Numbered from the stretch's first letter, positions 8,470-18,331 are shown. The stretch: 64,000 bases of DNA from Nocardioides turkmenicus (GCF_011045035.1 NZ_JAALAA010000004.1:186001-250000), one strand, 5' to 3'. A program made the numbers and translations. The notes: generated from the sequence alone by a model not told the origin.

Positions 8470-9673
8470 ATGAGTGTCCGGAGTCTCGCTCGCGACGTGC
8501 GTGATTACCTGGACAGGCGCGTACGCAGCAAGGACCTCGACATCCCCTGGTGGGCGCCGCTGCTGTCGGCCGCCGCGCTCCTCGGGGTGGTCACCGTCGC
8601 GGTGCTCCAGCGGGAGGCCACGGGACAGATGGTCCTGGCGGGGCTGGTGATCGTCGTGCCCTCGCTGAGCATCTTCTTCGTCCCGACGTCCCGCGACTGG
8701 CTCAAGCACAACATGTGGGTCGTCGACCTGGTGCCGACGCTCGCCGGGTCCTCGTGGCTGATGTCGGAGCCGGCGACCGCGTTCTGGCCGCAGCACGACT
8801 TCGCCCCGGCGGTGCTGGTCCCGCTCACCCTCGAGATGGTCATCCGCGAGGGCCTCCGCACAGGAAACCCTCTACGGGATCGCCTCGGGGGTGGTGATGT
8901 GGGTCTTCGCCACGGACACGCCCAGCGGCATCGGTGTCCACTTCCTGCTGCTCTTCGTCGGCTGGGTGTGCGGGCTGATGATGCTCGCCCAGATGCGGGC
9001 GCTCCGCGCCGAACGGCTCGCCCGCGCGCAGGAGCACGCCCGCGCGACCGAGGCCGAGCGCACCCGGATCGCCCGCGAGATCCACGACCTCGTCGGGCAC
9101 TCGCTCTCGATCACCCTGCTCCACCTGACCGCGGCGCGGCGCGCCGTCGCCGAGGGGGACGACCCCGACGAGGCGGTCTCCGCACTCACCGAGGCCGAGG
9201 CCGTCGGGCGCCGGGCGATGGCCGAGATCCGCCGTACGATCGGGGGACTGTCGAGCTCCGGCGCCGGGACGGCACCGCTGCCCGGGGCCTCGGACGTGGT
9301 CCGGCTCGTCGAGGAGGGCCGCAGTGCCGGGCAGACGATCACGTTCTCGTCCTCCGGCGACCTCTCCCGCATCGACGCCGGCGTCGGCCTGGGCATCTAC
9401 CGGATCCTGCAGGAGTCCCTCGCCAACGCCATCCGGCATGCCCCCGGCGCACCCGTCTCGGTCTCGTTGGCGGTCGCGGACGGCGTACGTCTCTCCGTGC
9501 AGAACCCGCTCGTCGGCACCCGGCGCGGGGTCGGCGAGGGAACCGGGCTGGCCGGCATGGCCGCCCGCGCCGAACAGCTCCGCGGCCGGTTGTCGGCGGG
9601 GGCCGAGGAGTCGATGTGGAAGGTTGACCTGGTGATCCCGCCACACTGTCTCGTACGCAAGGCCCTCGCATGA
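8470..9673 (+). pseudogene. NarL-family sensor histidine kinase, frameshifted
   Basis: The first part (8470 to about 8860) encodes an N-terminal membrane-sensor region with several hydrophobic helices. The second part, one base out of phase, continues with more membrane helix (GIGVHFLLLFVGWVCGLMML), the dimerisation/phospho-acceptor helix (RIAREIHDLVGHSLSI, His in EIHD) and an ATPase domain ending at 9673. Joining them needs removal of one base between about 8850 and 8870. The C-terminal ATPase has the expected DAGVGLGIYRILQESLANAI and a Gly-rich lid, so the rest looks sound. Either a sequencing error or a recent lesion. Its stop overlaps the response regulator start (ATGA). Confidence 0.8.
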
Positions 9674-10350
9674 CGCCGGTCAACGGCTCCTCGCCGATCC
9701 GGGTCATCGTCGTGGACGACCAGGAGCTCGTACGCAGCGGCCTCCGCCGCATCCTGCGACGGCGCGACGGGATGGAGATCGTCGCCGAGTGCGCCGACGG
9801 GTCGGAGGTGGTCGCAGCTCTCGAGGCCAACCCGGCCGACGTCGTCGTCATGGACCTTCGGATGCGGCAGGTCGACGGGATCGCCGCCACCCGGCTGCTG
9901 CGGGCGCTGCCGGAGGCTCCGCCGGTGCTCGTGCTGACCACCTTCGACGAGGACGAGCTCGTCTCCGGGGCTCTGCGCGCCGGGGCCGCCGGCTTCATAC
10001 TCAAGGACTCGCCCGCCGAGGAGCTGGTCATGGCCGTACGCTCCGTCGCCCTCGGCGACGCCTGGCTCGACCCGGCGATCACCGGCCGGGTCCTGGCCAC
10101 CTACCGCTCCGCCGTCGTGCCACCGGCGTCGAGGGCGGTCGAGGTCTCCGAGCTGACCGACCGCGAGCTCGAGGTGCTCCGTGGCCTCGCCTCCGGCTGG
10201 ACCAACTCCGAGATCGCCGAGCGGCTCGTCATCTCCGAGCTGACCGTGAAGTCCCACATCGGCCGCATCTTCGCCAAGCTCGACCTCCGCGACCGCGCGG
10301 CCGCCATCGTCTTCGCGTACGACCACGGGATCGTCCGGCCGGCGACCTGA
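9670..10350 (+). CDS. NarL/LuxR-family response regulator
   Basis: A 226-residue two-domain regulator. The receiver domain has the acidic pair (VDDQE), the phospho-acceptor Asp in VVVMDLRM (about residue 58), the Thr in VLTTFDED and the Lys in FILKDSP. The LuxR-type HTH (ELTDRELEVLRGLASGWTNS and ELTVKSHIGRIFAKL) binds DNA. It is coupled by ATGA overlap to the kinase. The palindrome at 8395-8410 is a candidate target. It ends 9 bases from the convergent recQ-like gene. Confidence 0.93.
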   Translation: MTPVNGSSPIRVIVVDDQELVRSGLRRILRRRDGMEIVAECADGSEVVAALEANPADVVVMDLRMRQVDGIAATRLLRALPEAPPVLVLTTFDEDELVSGALRAGAAGFILKDSPAEELVMAVRSVALGDAWLDPAITGRVLATYRSAVVPPASRAVEVSELTDRELEVLRGLASGWTNSEIAERLVISELTVKSHIGRIFAKLDLRDRAAAIVFAYDHGIVRPAT

Positions 10351-10359
10351 GGGCGTGTT

Positions 10360-12444
10360 CTACGTCGTCGTCGCCAGCACCAGCGGGCTCACCGACCCGG
10401 CGCCGGCGTCGAGCAGGGCGCGGGCGGCGAGGGTGACGGTCCAGCCGGTCGCGACGCGATCATCGACGAGCAGTACGTCGGCACCCGGTGGCACCTCGGC
10501 GTGGAGCGAGAAGCGGCGACCGACGGCGGCGACGCGCTGGGCCGAGTTGGAGGCGCCCTGGCCCGGGCCGACGTCGGGGTCGACGATGGCCCACGAGCCG
10601 AGCACGGGGACGCGGAGGTAGCGCGAGAGACCGTCGGCGAAGTCGCGGGTCAGGGTCGGGCGGGTCGCCGACTCGACGTAGACGATGCCGGCCACCCGGG
10701 GCTTCCAGTCGCCGAGGACCTCGACGACCGCCTTCACCAGCGGCACCGGGACCGGACCGTCCTGGGCGGGCTCGCGGAAGAGCTCGCGCAGCGCCTGGCC
10801 GTAACCGAGGTCGGTCAGCCTGGCGACCGCGCGGCCTTCGAGCGGCCCCTCCTTGATCTTGCCCTTGAGTGAGATGCCGAGCCGGTCGAGACCGGTGGGC
10901 CACATCTTCTTCGGCTCCACGACCACCCCGGGTCGAGCCAGCCGGGCTGACGCCTCCTCGACCGCCCCCTCGGACACCGTCGAGGTCACCGCGAAGCCGC
11001 CGCAGTTGTCGCACCGCCCGCAGTCGACGGCGCCGGGGTCGTCGAGCTGCTCGCGCAGGAACCGCATCCGGCACTGGTCGGTCGAGATGTAGGCGAGCAT
11101 CGCGTCCTGCTCGCGACGGCGCGCCTCGGCGACCCGGGCATAGCGCTCCGCGTCGTAGTCCCACGGGACTCCGGTCGCCTCCCAGCCGCCGCCGACCCGG
11201 CGGGCGGCGCCGTCGACATCGAGGACCTTGAGCATCTGCTCCAGGCGTGAGCGGGACAGGTCGACGTACGTCTCCAGCGCCTGCGTCGACAGCGCACGCC
11301 CCGCCTCGGACAGGACGCCCAGGGTCTGGCGCACCTGCTCCTCGCGCGGGAACGCCAGCGACGCGAAGTAGGCCCAGATGTCGCGGTCCTCGACACCGGG
11401 GAGCAGCACGACGGAGGCGTCTGAGGTGCCACGGCCGGCGCGGCCGACCTGCTGGTAGTAGGAGACCGGCGAGGAGGGGGCACCCATGTTGACCACGAAC
11501 CCGAGCGTCGCGTCGAAGCCCATCCCGAGCGCCGAGGTGGCCACCAGCGCCTTGATCTTCCCGGCGGCCAGCGACTCCTCGAGCTCGGCCCGCTCGGCCG
11601 CCTCGGTGCGTCCGGAGTAGGCAGCGACGTCGTGGCCTCGGGAGCGGAGGTAGTCGGCGATCTCCTCGGTCGCGGCGACGGTCAGGCAGTAGACGATGCC
11701 CGACCCGGGCTGCTCGGAGAGGTGGTCGGAGAGCCACGCCAGCCGCTGCTCGGGGGTCTTCAGCGAGACCACCGCGAGCCGCAGCGACTCCCGGTCCAGC
11801 GATCCCCGCAGCACCAGAACCCCCGACCCCATCTGCTCGGCGACGTCCGCGGTCACCCGGGAGTTGGCGGTGGCGGTCGTCGCGAGCACCGGGATCCCGT
11901 CGGGGAGGTCGGCCAGGAGCGTACGGATCCGGCGGTAGTCGGGTCGGAAGTCATGCCCCCAGTCGGAGATGCAGTGGGCCTCGTCGACCACCAGCAGGCC
12001 GCACTCGGCGGCCAGCCGCGGCAGCACCGCGTCACGGAACTTCGGGTTGTTGAGCCGCTCGGGGGAGACCAGCAGGACGTCGACCTCACCCGCATGGATG
12101 GCCTCCTCGATCGAGACCCAGTCCTCGGGGTTGGTCGAGTTGATCGTCACCGCCCGGATCCCGGCGCGCTGCGCGGCAGCGATCTGGTTGCGCATCAGCG
12201 CGAGCAGCGGCGAGACGATCACCGTCGGCCCGAGCCCGGCCTCGCGGAGCAGCAGCGTCGCGACGAAGTAGACCGCCGACTTCCCCCACCCGGTCTTCTG
12301 CACCACCAGCGCCCGGCGGCGCTCGACCGCCAGGGCCGAGATCGCCGACCACTGGTCCTCGCGCAGAGCCGCATCCGGGCGCCCCACCAGGGCGCGCAGA
12401 TGCGCCTCGGCACGAGAGCGTACGACGCCAGCGGGATCAGTCAT
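10360..12444 (-). CDS. RecQ-family helicase fused to phosphoribosyltransferase-like domain
   Basis: About 694 residues; I start at the ATG 12444 (MTDPAGVV) after AGGTGG. The helicase core has a Q-motif (REDQWSAI), Walker A (TGWGKS), DEAH box (VVDEAHCISDWGHDFRPDY), ATTAT, and motif VI QQVGRAGRG. A RecQ zinc-binding module follows (CRMRFLREQL then CGRCDNCGG), then a linker. The last about 180 residues look like a phosphoribosyltransferase fold with the PRPP-type loop VLLVDDRVATGWT. RecQ unwinds DNA in repair; the C-terminal domain is not part of standard RecQ and replaces the HRDC domain. It follows the ABC-F gene by 13 bases and is probably co-transcribed with it. Confidence 0.9.
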   Translation of the reverse strand: MTDPAGVVRSRAEAHLRALVGRPDAALREDQWSAISALAVERRRALVVQKTGWGKSAVYFVATLLLREAGLGPTVIVSPLLALMRNQIAAAQRAGIRAVTINSTNPEDWVSIEEAIHAGEVDVLLVSPERLNNPKFRDAVLPRLAAECGLLVVDEAHCISDWGHDFRPDYRRIRTLLADLPDGIPVLATTATANSRVTADVAEQMGSGVLVLRGSLDRESLRLAVVSLKTPEQRLAWLSDHLSEQPGSGIVYCLTVAATEEIADYLRSRGHDVAAYSGRTEAAERAELEESLAAGKIKALVATSALGMGFDATLGFVVNMGAPSSPVSYYQQVGRAGRGTSDASVVLLPGVEDRDIWAYFASLAFPREEQVRQTLGVLSEAGRALSTQALETYVDLSRSRLEQMLKVLDVDGAARRVGGGWEATGVPWDYDAERYARVAEARRREQDAMLAYISTDQCRMRFLREQLDDPGAVDCGRCDNCGGFAVTSTVSEGAVEEASARLARPGVVVEPKKMWPTGLDRLGISLKGKIKEGPLEGRAVARLTDLGYGQALRELFREPAQDGPVPVPLVKAVVEVLGDWKPRVAGIVYVESATRPTLTRDFADGLSRYLRVPVLGSWAIVDPDVGPGQGASNSAQRVAAVGRRFSLHAEVPPGADVLLVDDRVATGWTVTLAARALLDAGAGSVSPLVLATTT

Positions 12445-12457
12445 GACCACCTGTCTA

Positions 12458-14101
12458 TCAGGCACCTCCGACAGAGTGGCCCAGCGCCAACCGCGGCCAG
12501 TCCGAGAGGTCGGCCAGCATCTGCCGATCGTGAGTCGCCACCACCACAGCCGCAGATGTCGTACGCAACGCGACGGTCAGCTCGTCGACCAACCCGGCGG
12601 ACAGATGGTTGGTCGGCTCGTCCAGGATCAGCAGGTGCGGCCGCGAAGCCAGCCGCAGCGCCAGCTCGAGCCGCCGCTGCTGTCCCTGGGACAACCGCTC
12701 CGCGGGCGTACGCCGCGCCTCGGCGTCCATCAGCCCGGTCGATCGAAGCGACGAGGCCGCCCGTTCCGGCACCACCCCGTCGGCGACCAGCCGGCCACAG
12801 TGCTGCGCATAGATCTCGGCCGCGGTCAGCCCCGGCTCCCAGGCCGGCTCCTCCTGCCCGACGAGCGCGACCCGCGCCCCGGGCGAGACCCACACCGATC
12901 CCGTCGACGGAGCGAGCCCGCCGCCGAGCACCTGCAGCAGGGTCGACTTGCCCGCCCCGTTGGGACCGGTGACCAGCAGCCGGTCACCGGCATCGATCCC
13001 CAACGACACCGGCCCCGGCAGGCGGCCGGGAACACCGACGTCCTGACACCGCAGCAGCGTGCCTCCGACATCGGCCGGCAGCGCCGGGAACCGCAGCGTC
13101 ATCGGCGGCTCGGGCACGGTGATGCGGTGCGCCTCGAGCGCCGCGAGGTCACGGTTGAAGGAGCGCACCAGGCCGGGCGCCCGGGTCTGCCGCTGGTGCT
13201 TCCCGGTCCCCTTGGGCGGCCGCCAGCCGGTGCTGAGCCGGTCCTGGGCCGCCGAGACCGAGTCCTGGAGCCGGCGGTGCTCCTCCTGCTGCGCCGCGAA
13301 GTCCTGCTCCCAGCGCTCGCGGTCGCGACGCTTGCCCTCCTGCCAGCCCTGATAGCCGCCCGCGTACGTCCGGGCCCGGCCGTCCTCGCTCGGATCCAGG
13401 TCGAGGAACTCGACGCCGACGTCGCGGAGCAGCCGGCGGTCGTGGGACACCACGACGACCCCGCCGGCGTGCGAGCGGATCCGCTCGGTCAGGAACGCCA
13501 GCCCCGTGGCATCGAGGTGGTTGGTCGGCTCGTCGAGCACGAGGAGGTCGTGGTGCGCCCCGAGCAGACAGGCCAGCCGAACCCGGTAGCGCTGGCCGAC
13601 CGACAGCGTCGCCAGCTCCCGGGTGTGATCGGTGCACGCGCCGAGCGCCTCGAGGGCGATCTGCACCCTGCGGTCGGCGTCCCAGGCATCCAGCGTGGTC
13701 GCCTGCTCCAGCGCCGCGGCGTACGTCCCGGCGGAGTCGTTCGGGTCCTCCGACAGCGCCTGGGCCGCCTCGTCGAGCGCGCGGAGGGCGTCGTGCGACT
13801 CGGCCAGGGCGGCGGAGGTGAGGGTGCCGACGGTGTCCCCTGGACGTACGTCCAGGGCCTGCTGCGCGATCCCGAGGCTGCCGTGCCGCTGAACACGGCC
13901 GGAGTCGGGGACGAGGAGGCCGGCCAGGACATGGAGGAGTGTGGTCTTGCCGCGGCCGTTCTCGCCGACGATGGCCACGCGGGACCGGTTGACGGCGGAG
14001 ACGGTCACGGAGACGTTGCGCAGGACGGGACGGCCGCTACGGGTGACCGAGATGTCCTCGGCGCGCAGGTGGGCAGAGGTGTGGTGGGTCTGTACAGACA
14101 C
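12458..14101 (-). CDS. ABC-F ribosome-protection protein (antibiotic resistance type)
   Basis: A 547-residue protein with two ATPase cassettes and no membrane segments, the ABC-F layout. Walker A motifs are GENGRGKTT and GPNGAGKST; Walker [12 protein letters not shown] and [11 protein letters not shown]; signatures LSVGQ and LSQGQ. The interdomain linker is Arg/Lys-rich ([20 protein letters not shown]), like actinobacterial macrolide/lincosamide resistance ABC-F proteins that dislodge drug from the ribosome. The start is GTG 14101 with GGAAG nine bases upstream. About 100 bases upstream lies a short leader peptide containing MRLR plus hairpins, indicating drug-induced expression. Exact drug range cannot be told. 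Confidence 0.9.
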   Translation of the reverse strand: MSVQTHHTSAHLRAEDISVTRSGRPVLRNVSVTVSAVNRSRVAIVGENGRGKTTLLHVLAGLLVPDSGRVQRHGSLGIAQQALDVRPGDTVGTLTSAALAESHDALRALDEAAQALSEDPNDSAGTYAAALEQATTLDAWDADRRVQIALEALGACTDHTRELATLSVGQRYRVRLACLLGAHHDLLVLDEPTNHLDATGLAFLTERIRSHAGGVVVVSHDRRLLRDVGVEFLDLDPSEDGRARTYAGGYQGWQEGKRRDRERWEQDFAAQQEEHRRLQDSVSAAQDRLSTGWRPPKGTGKHQRQTRAPGLVRSFNRDLAALEAHRITVPEPPMTLRFPALPADVGGTLLRCQDVGVPGRLPGPVSLGIDAGDRLLVTGPNGAGKSTLLQVLGGGLAPSTGSVWVSPGARVALVGQEEPAWEPGLTAAEIYAQHCGRLVADGVVPERAASSLRSTGLMDAEARRTPAERLSQGQQRRLELALRLASRPHLLILDEPTNHLSAGLVDELTVALRTTSAAVVVATHDRQMLADLSDWPRLALGHSVGGA

Positions 14102-14153
14102 GAAAATGAACTTCCAGCTCGCGTACGGGAGCCGGGAGAGCGAGAGCAGCTAC

Positions 14154-14203
14154 CCGGCTATGGCCGGACAGCGGCGGGAGTATGCCTCGAAGCGCCGCCG
14201 TCA
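14154..14203 (-). promoter_or_regulatory. Leader hairpins between MRLR peptide and ABC-F gene
   Basis: Just after the leader peptide stop, CGGCGG can pair with CCGCCG (plus-strand 14172-14177 with 14195-14200), and a second hairpin is CCGGC-TATG-GCCGG (14154-14167). Such stems behind a stalling leader peptide commonly form alternative structures that expose or hide a terminator or ribosome site. Confidence 0.5.
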
Positions 14204-14245
14204 GGCGACGGAGCGCAGGCGCATGGAAGCGATTCCGAGGTGCAT
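14201..14245 (-). CDS. 14-residue leader peptide with MRLR stalling motif
   Basis: The peptide MHLGIASMRLRSVA starts at ATG 14245 with CTGGAG just upstream and stops at TGA 14201-14203, on the same strand as the ABC-F gene and about 100 bases ahead of it. It contains S-M-R-L-R. ErmD-type leaders carry SMRLR and the MsrA leader carries SMRLK, and Arg-Leu-Arg is the known minimal macrolide-dependent stalling motif. I infer that a macrolide-bound ribosome stalls on this peptide and switches the downstream hairpins so the ABC-F gene is expressed. Confidence 0.65.
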   Translation of the reverse strand: MHLGIASMRLRSVA

Positions 14246-14491
14246 GACTCCAGGATAAGCGGAGCGGAACCGCCCACGCGAACCGTTATTCACCTAGCGC
14301 GAAAACGACGCCGAGCCGGCGCTGTTGGTCCTCCCCCACGGGGACCCGCAGAACCGGCCCGGCGTCTCCAGTATGCGTCCAATCGCCGCACCGGCATAAC
14401 CACACGCCCGAATTCGTACTTTAGTTACCAAATGCGGTCGACGGCGCCGCCTTTGGAAGGACGGCGCCGCCGATTCCGGCATTGCGTCAGG

Positions 14492-16162
14492 TCAGTTCAC
14501 GGACACCGCGGTCCATGCCGCCTCGACGGCCTTGACCTCGGCGCTGGCGGCGCCGTAGAGGTCGGAGGCCGCCTTCACCGTCGCGTCGCGCGCGCCGGCG
14601 TAGTCGGTGGTCGAGGTGAAGTAGGTCGAGTTCGCGCGGAACCAGATCTTCTCGGCCTTGTCGCGACCGATGCCGGTGATCGTCGAGCCGTCGCAGGTCG
14701 TGCTCGAGTGCGTGACGCCACCGATCGTCTTCGTGCCCGAGCCCTCGGAGAGCAGGTAGAAGAAGTGGTTGCCGACGCCGCTGGAGTAGTGGACGTCGAG
14801 GCCACCGGTCGAGGACGACCAGCAGTTGACCGAGTTGCCGTCAGCGGAGGGGTTGTCCATCCGGCGCAGCGGGTCGCCGCCGTCGAGGATGAAGGACTCG
14901 CCGATCAGGTAGTCGCCCTTGTCCTCGGCGTTGTTCGCGTAGAACTCGACCGCCGTCCCGAAGATGTCCGAGGTCGACTCGTTGAGGCCGCCGGACTCAC
15001 CGGAGTACTCCAGGCCCGAGGTGTTCTCGGTGACGCCGTGGGTCATCTCGTGGCCCGCGACGTCGAGCGAGACGAGCGGTCCGTAGCCGACACCGTCGCC
15101 GTCGCCGTACGTCATCTTCTGGCCGTCCCAGAAGGCGTTGACGTAGTTCTTGCCGTAGTGGACGCGGTTGAACGAGCCCGAGCCGTCGCCGAAGATGCCG
15201 TCGCGGCCGTGGACGTTCTTGAAGTAGTCCCAGGTGACGTTGGTGCCGTACTGGGCGTCGGCGGCTGCGGTGTCCCGGTCGGTGTTGGAGCCGTTGCCGA
15301 AGGTCGTGGTCGGGCTGGTGACCACGGTGCCAGCCGAACAGCCGAACCCGAACAGCTGGCACAGCAGGCTGTCCTCGGCGTTGTTCATGTCCGTCGTGTA
15401 GGTGCCGCCACGGGTCTCGTCACGCAGCTCGTACGTCGAGCCGTTCTGCTTCACCTGCAGCGGGACGGTCCCGGAGTAGAGGGTGTTGCCCTCGCCGTCG
15501 ATGGTGTGGATGCCCTCGACCCGGCGCAGCACCTTGCCGGTGGCCGCGTCGACATAGGTCGCGAGGCGGGACGGCGTGCCGTCGGCCTGCTTGCCCTTGG
15601 TGGTCACCCGCCACGCCAGCGTCGGGGAGCCGTCGACCGCGTCGACGACGAGCTCGGGGGCGTACTTCTTGTCGGTCTCGAGACCGCTGATCTTCTTGGT
15701 GACAGCGTCGAGGGTCAGCGCGGCCTTGGTCGCCGCCGCCTCGGTGACGGTCGGCTTCACCGAGAGGTCGAGCACCTCGGTCAGCCCCTGCGAGACGGAG
15801 GTCAGGGCACCGGCCTTGCTCCGGTGGGCGACCAGGTCGCCGCCGACGACCTCGAGGCCCTGGTAGGTCCGGTTCATCCGTACGTGGGTGGCCCCGTTGG
15901 CGTCCTTCAGCGTCACCACCGGCTCGAGCTCCTGGCCCGCGCCGACCTTCCAGGTCGACGGCCTGCTCGTCAGCGCCTTGATGGCGTCGTCCGCGATCGA
16001 CTCGTCGTCGACGATCTTCTGGGCAGCGAGAGTGACTGGCGTGATGCTGGAGGCAGAGCCGGTGGCGGGCGTGGCGCCGGCCGGGCTTCCGAAGGAGGCG
16101 ATGAAGGCAGTTCCTGCAACAGCGGCTGCGGTTGCCGCTCCCGCTACTCGGGCGATACGCAT
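14492..16162 (-). CDS. Secreted M4 (thermolysin-like) metallopeptidase
   Basis: About 556 residues; start at ATG 16162 behind GAGGAGAACC. A signal peptide (MRIARVAGAATAAAVAGTAF) is followed by a long propeptide of the FTP/PepSY kind (about 30-200), then the catalytic domain. The zinc site is H371-E-M-T-H with GGLNESTSD about 20 residues on, supplying the third ligand Glu. Extracellular protein degradation after autoprocessing is the known family role. It lies downstream of the M13 peptidase on the same strand, separated by 165 bases in which I see no clear operator. Confidence 0.95.
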   Translation of the reverse strand: MRIARVAGAATAAAVAGTAFIASFGSPAGATPATGSASSITPVTLAAQKIVDDESIADDAIKALTSRPSTWKVGAGQELEPVVTLKDANGATHVRMNRTYQGLEVVGGDLVAHRSKAGALTSVSQGLTEVLDLSVKPTVTEAAATKAALTLDAVTKKISGLETDKKYAPELVVDAVDGSPTLAWRVTTKGKQADGTPSRLATYVDAATGKVLRRVEGIHTIDGEGNTLYSGTVPLQVKQNGSTYELRDETRGGTYTTDMNNAEDSLLCQLFGFGCSAGTVVTSPTTTFGNGSNTDRDTAAADAQYGTNVTWDYFKNVHGRDGIFGDGSGSFNRVHYGKNYVNAFWDGQKMTYGDGDGVGYGPLVSLDVAGHEMTHGVTENTSGLEYSGESGGLNESTSDIFGTAVEFYANNAEDKGDYLIGESFILDGGDPLRRMDNPSADGNSVNCWSSSTGGLDVHYSSGVGNHFFYLLSEGSGTKTIGGVTHSSTTCDGSTITGIGRDKAEKIWFRANSTYFTSTTDYAGARDATVKAASDLYGAASAEVKAVEAAWTAVSVN

Positions 16163-16327
16163 CGTGGGGTTCTCCTCGATTGTGGGGACCAGGATTGACG
16201 GAATCCTTGCACCAGAATCGAGGCCGCGTTGAAACAAGTTCTTGCAATGCGGCTTTATGAAGAACCTTCCCCGCGTAACTCCTTTACGTTGTTATCGAAT
16301 ATTAACCAATACCCCTACCCGCACGGA

Positions 16328-18280
16328 TCACCAGATCCGTACGCGCTCCTCCGGGTCGAGCCAGAGACCGTCACCCGGAGCGGTGCCGAAGACCTCGTGG
16401 AACTCGTCGAGGTTGCGGGCGATGTTGGCACGGAACTCCGGCGGACTGTGCGGGTCGATCGTGAGGTACTGCTGCGCCTGCTCCTTGCGCCGCACCGTAC
16501 GCCACACGTAGGCCCAGTTGAGGAAGAGCCGCTGCCGGTCGCCGATGCTCGCCGTGCCGTCGGTCGCGAGCATGTAGGCGGTGTGCGCGATGGTCAGGCC
16601 GCCGAGGTCGCCGATGTTCTCGCCGACGGTCAGCGCACCGTTGACGAACTCGCCCGGCAGGTCGCGCGGTGAGAGCTTGGAGTACTGCTCGATCAGCGCC
16701 TTGGTCTTCACCTCGAAGGCCGCCTTGTCCTCCGGCGACCACCAGTCCTGCATGTTGCCGTCGCCGTCGAACTGCGCGCCCTGGTCGTCGAACCCGTGGC
16801 CGACCTCGTGGCCGATCACCGCGCCGATGCCGCCGTAGTTCTCCGCCGGGTGGGCGTCCTTGTCGAAGAAGGGGCGCTGCAGGATGCCGGCGGGGAAGCA
16901 GATCTCGTTGGTGCCGGGGTTGTAGTAGGCGTTGACCGTCTGCGGGAGCATGAACCACTCGTCGCGGTCCACCGGCCCACCGAGCTTGCCGAGCTGCCGA
17001 TCGGTCTCGAAGATCGACGCCGCGGAGACGTTGCCGATCAGATCGTCCTTGCTGATCTGCAGCGCCGAGTAGTCACGCCACTTGTTCGGGTAGCCGATCT
17101 TCGGCGTGAACTTGTCGAGCTTCTCGTACGCCTTCTCCTTGGTCTCCTCACCCATCCAGTCGAGCTCGGAGATCGACTTGCGGTAGGCCTCGAGGAGGTT
17201 GTGGACGAGCTCGTCCATCTGGGCCTTCGCCTCCGGCGGGAAGTGGCGCGCGGCGTACTCCTTGCCGACCGCCTCGCCGATCGCGCCCTCGACCAGCGCG
17301 ACCCCGCGCTTCCAGCGTTCCCGCAGCTCAGGCGTGCCGTTGAGGGTGCGCCCGTAGAAGTCGAAGTTGGTCTGGACGAAGTCGTCGGTGAGGTAGGGCG
17401 CGGCCCAGCGGAGCACGTGGAAGTAGAGCCACAGCTTCCAGTCGTCGATGTCGACCTCGCCGAGCACGGTGGAGAGGTGGGCGAAATAGGACGGCTGCCG
17501 CACGACCACCTCACCGAGCACCGCCTCGGTGGTCAGCTTCGAGCCGGAGAGGTTGCGGATGTAGGCGTCCCAGTTGAAGTTGGGGGCCAGCTCGCGCAGC
17601 TCGGCGAGGGTGAGCAGGTTGTAGGTCTTCTGCTTGTCGCGGGTCTCCTCGCGCGCCCAGTGGCCCTCGGCCAGGCGCGTGTCGATCCGGATGATCGTCT
17701 CCGCGGCCGCACGCGGGTCGGGGTGCTCGGCGAGCGCGTAGAGCCGCTCGAGGTAGCCCTGGTACTTCCCCAGGACCTCGGCGAACTTCTCGTCGAAGTA
17801 GTAGTCCTTGTCGGGCAGGCCGAGGCCGCCCTGGAGCAGGTTGAAGATGTAGCGATCGGACTGCTTGTCGTCGTTGTCGACGTAGGACCCGAACAGCCCG
17901 TGGCCGCCGATCCGCTCGACCTCGCCCAGGAACGCCGCCAGGTCGTCCGCGTCGCGCAGCCCGTCCACGGCGGCCCGCAGACCGTCCAGAGGCCGTACGC
18001 CGCGGGCAGCCACCGCCTCCTCGTCCATGAAGCTCGCGAAGAGGTCGCCGATCTTCTGGGCGTCGCTGCCCGGCTCGCCACCGGACGCCGCGAGCTCCTC
18101 GATGATCGCGCGTACGTCCTTCTCGGCCTGGTCCGCCAGCATCACGAACGGCCCCCAGCTCGACCGGTCGGCCGGGATCTCGACCTCCCGGAGCCAGGTG
18201 CCGTTGACGAACCCGAACAGGTCGTCCTGCGGCCGGATGCTGTCGTCCATGCCCGGGCGGGCGTCATCAAGGATCGTCAC
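16328..18280 (-). CDS. M13 (neprilysin-like) metallopeptidase
   Basis: A 650-residue, full-length M13 peptidase. The zinc motif HEVGHGFDDQG lies near residues 491-501, ENIGDLGGL about 60 residues later provides the third ligand Glu, and the family's NAYYNP and PAGILQ segments precede it; a C-terminal HSPPEFRANI matches the substrate-binding region. No signal peptide is visible, so it is probably cytoplasmic, cleaving oligopeptides. The start is GTG 18280 behind GGGGG; ATG at 18250 is an alternative. Confidence 0.93.
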   Translation of the reverse strand: MTILDDARPGMDDSIRPQDDLFGFVNGTWLREVEIPADRSSWGPFVMLADQAEKDVRAIIEELAASGGEPGSDAQKIGDLFASFMDEEAVAARGVRPLDGLRAAVDGLRDADDLAAFLGEVERIGGHGLFGSYVDNDDKQSDRYIFNLLQGGLGLPDKDYYFDEKFAEVLGKYQGYLERLYALAEHPDPRAAAETIIRIDTRLAEGHWAREETRDKQKTYNLLTLAELRELAPNFNWDAYIRNLSGSKLTTEAVLGEVVVRQPSYFAHLSTVLGEVDIDDWKLWLYFHVLRWAAPYLTDDFVQTNFDFYGRTLNGTPELRERWKRGVALVEGAIGEAVGKEYAARHFPPEAKAQMDELVHNLLEAYRKSISELDWMGEETKEKAYEKLDKFTPKIGYPNKWRDYSALQISKDDLIGNVSAASIFETDRQLGKLGGPVDRDEWFMLPQTVNAYYNPGTNEICFPAGILQRPFFDKDAHPAENYGGIGAVIGHEVGHGFDDQGAQFDGDGNMQDWWSPEDKAAFEVKTKALIEQYSKLSPRDLPGEFVNGALTVGENIGDLGGLTIAHTAYMLATDGTASIGDRQRLFLNWAYVWRTVRRKEQAQQYLTIDPHSPPEFRANIARNLDEFHEVFGTAPGDGLWLDPEERVRIW

Positions 18281-18331
18281 AGCCCCCAGCGTAGAGCGGA
18301 CCCCCCAAGCGGCCGAGCAACAACCCCGGGA

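Noticed and set aside
14294-14482. 62-codon minus-strand frame upstream of the ABC-F leader
   Set aside because: Arg-rich with no ribosome site, no motif and no link to the leader peptide.
12443-16198. Very long plus-strand open frame across the ABC-F and M4 genes
   Set aside because: It is antisense to two well-supported genes, has no ribosome site and no recognisable domain; high GC makes such antisense frames common.
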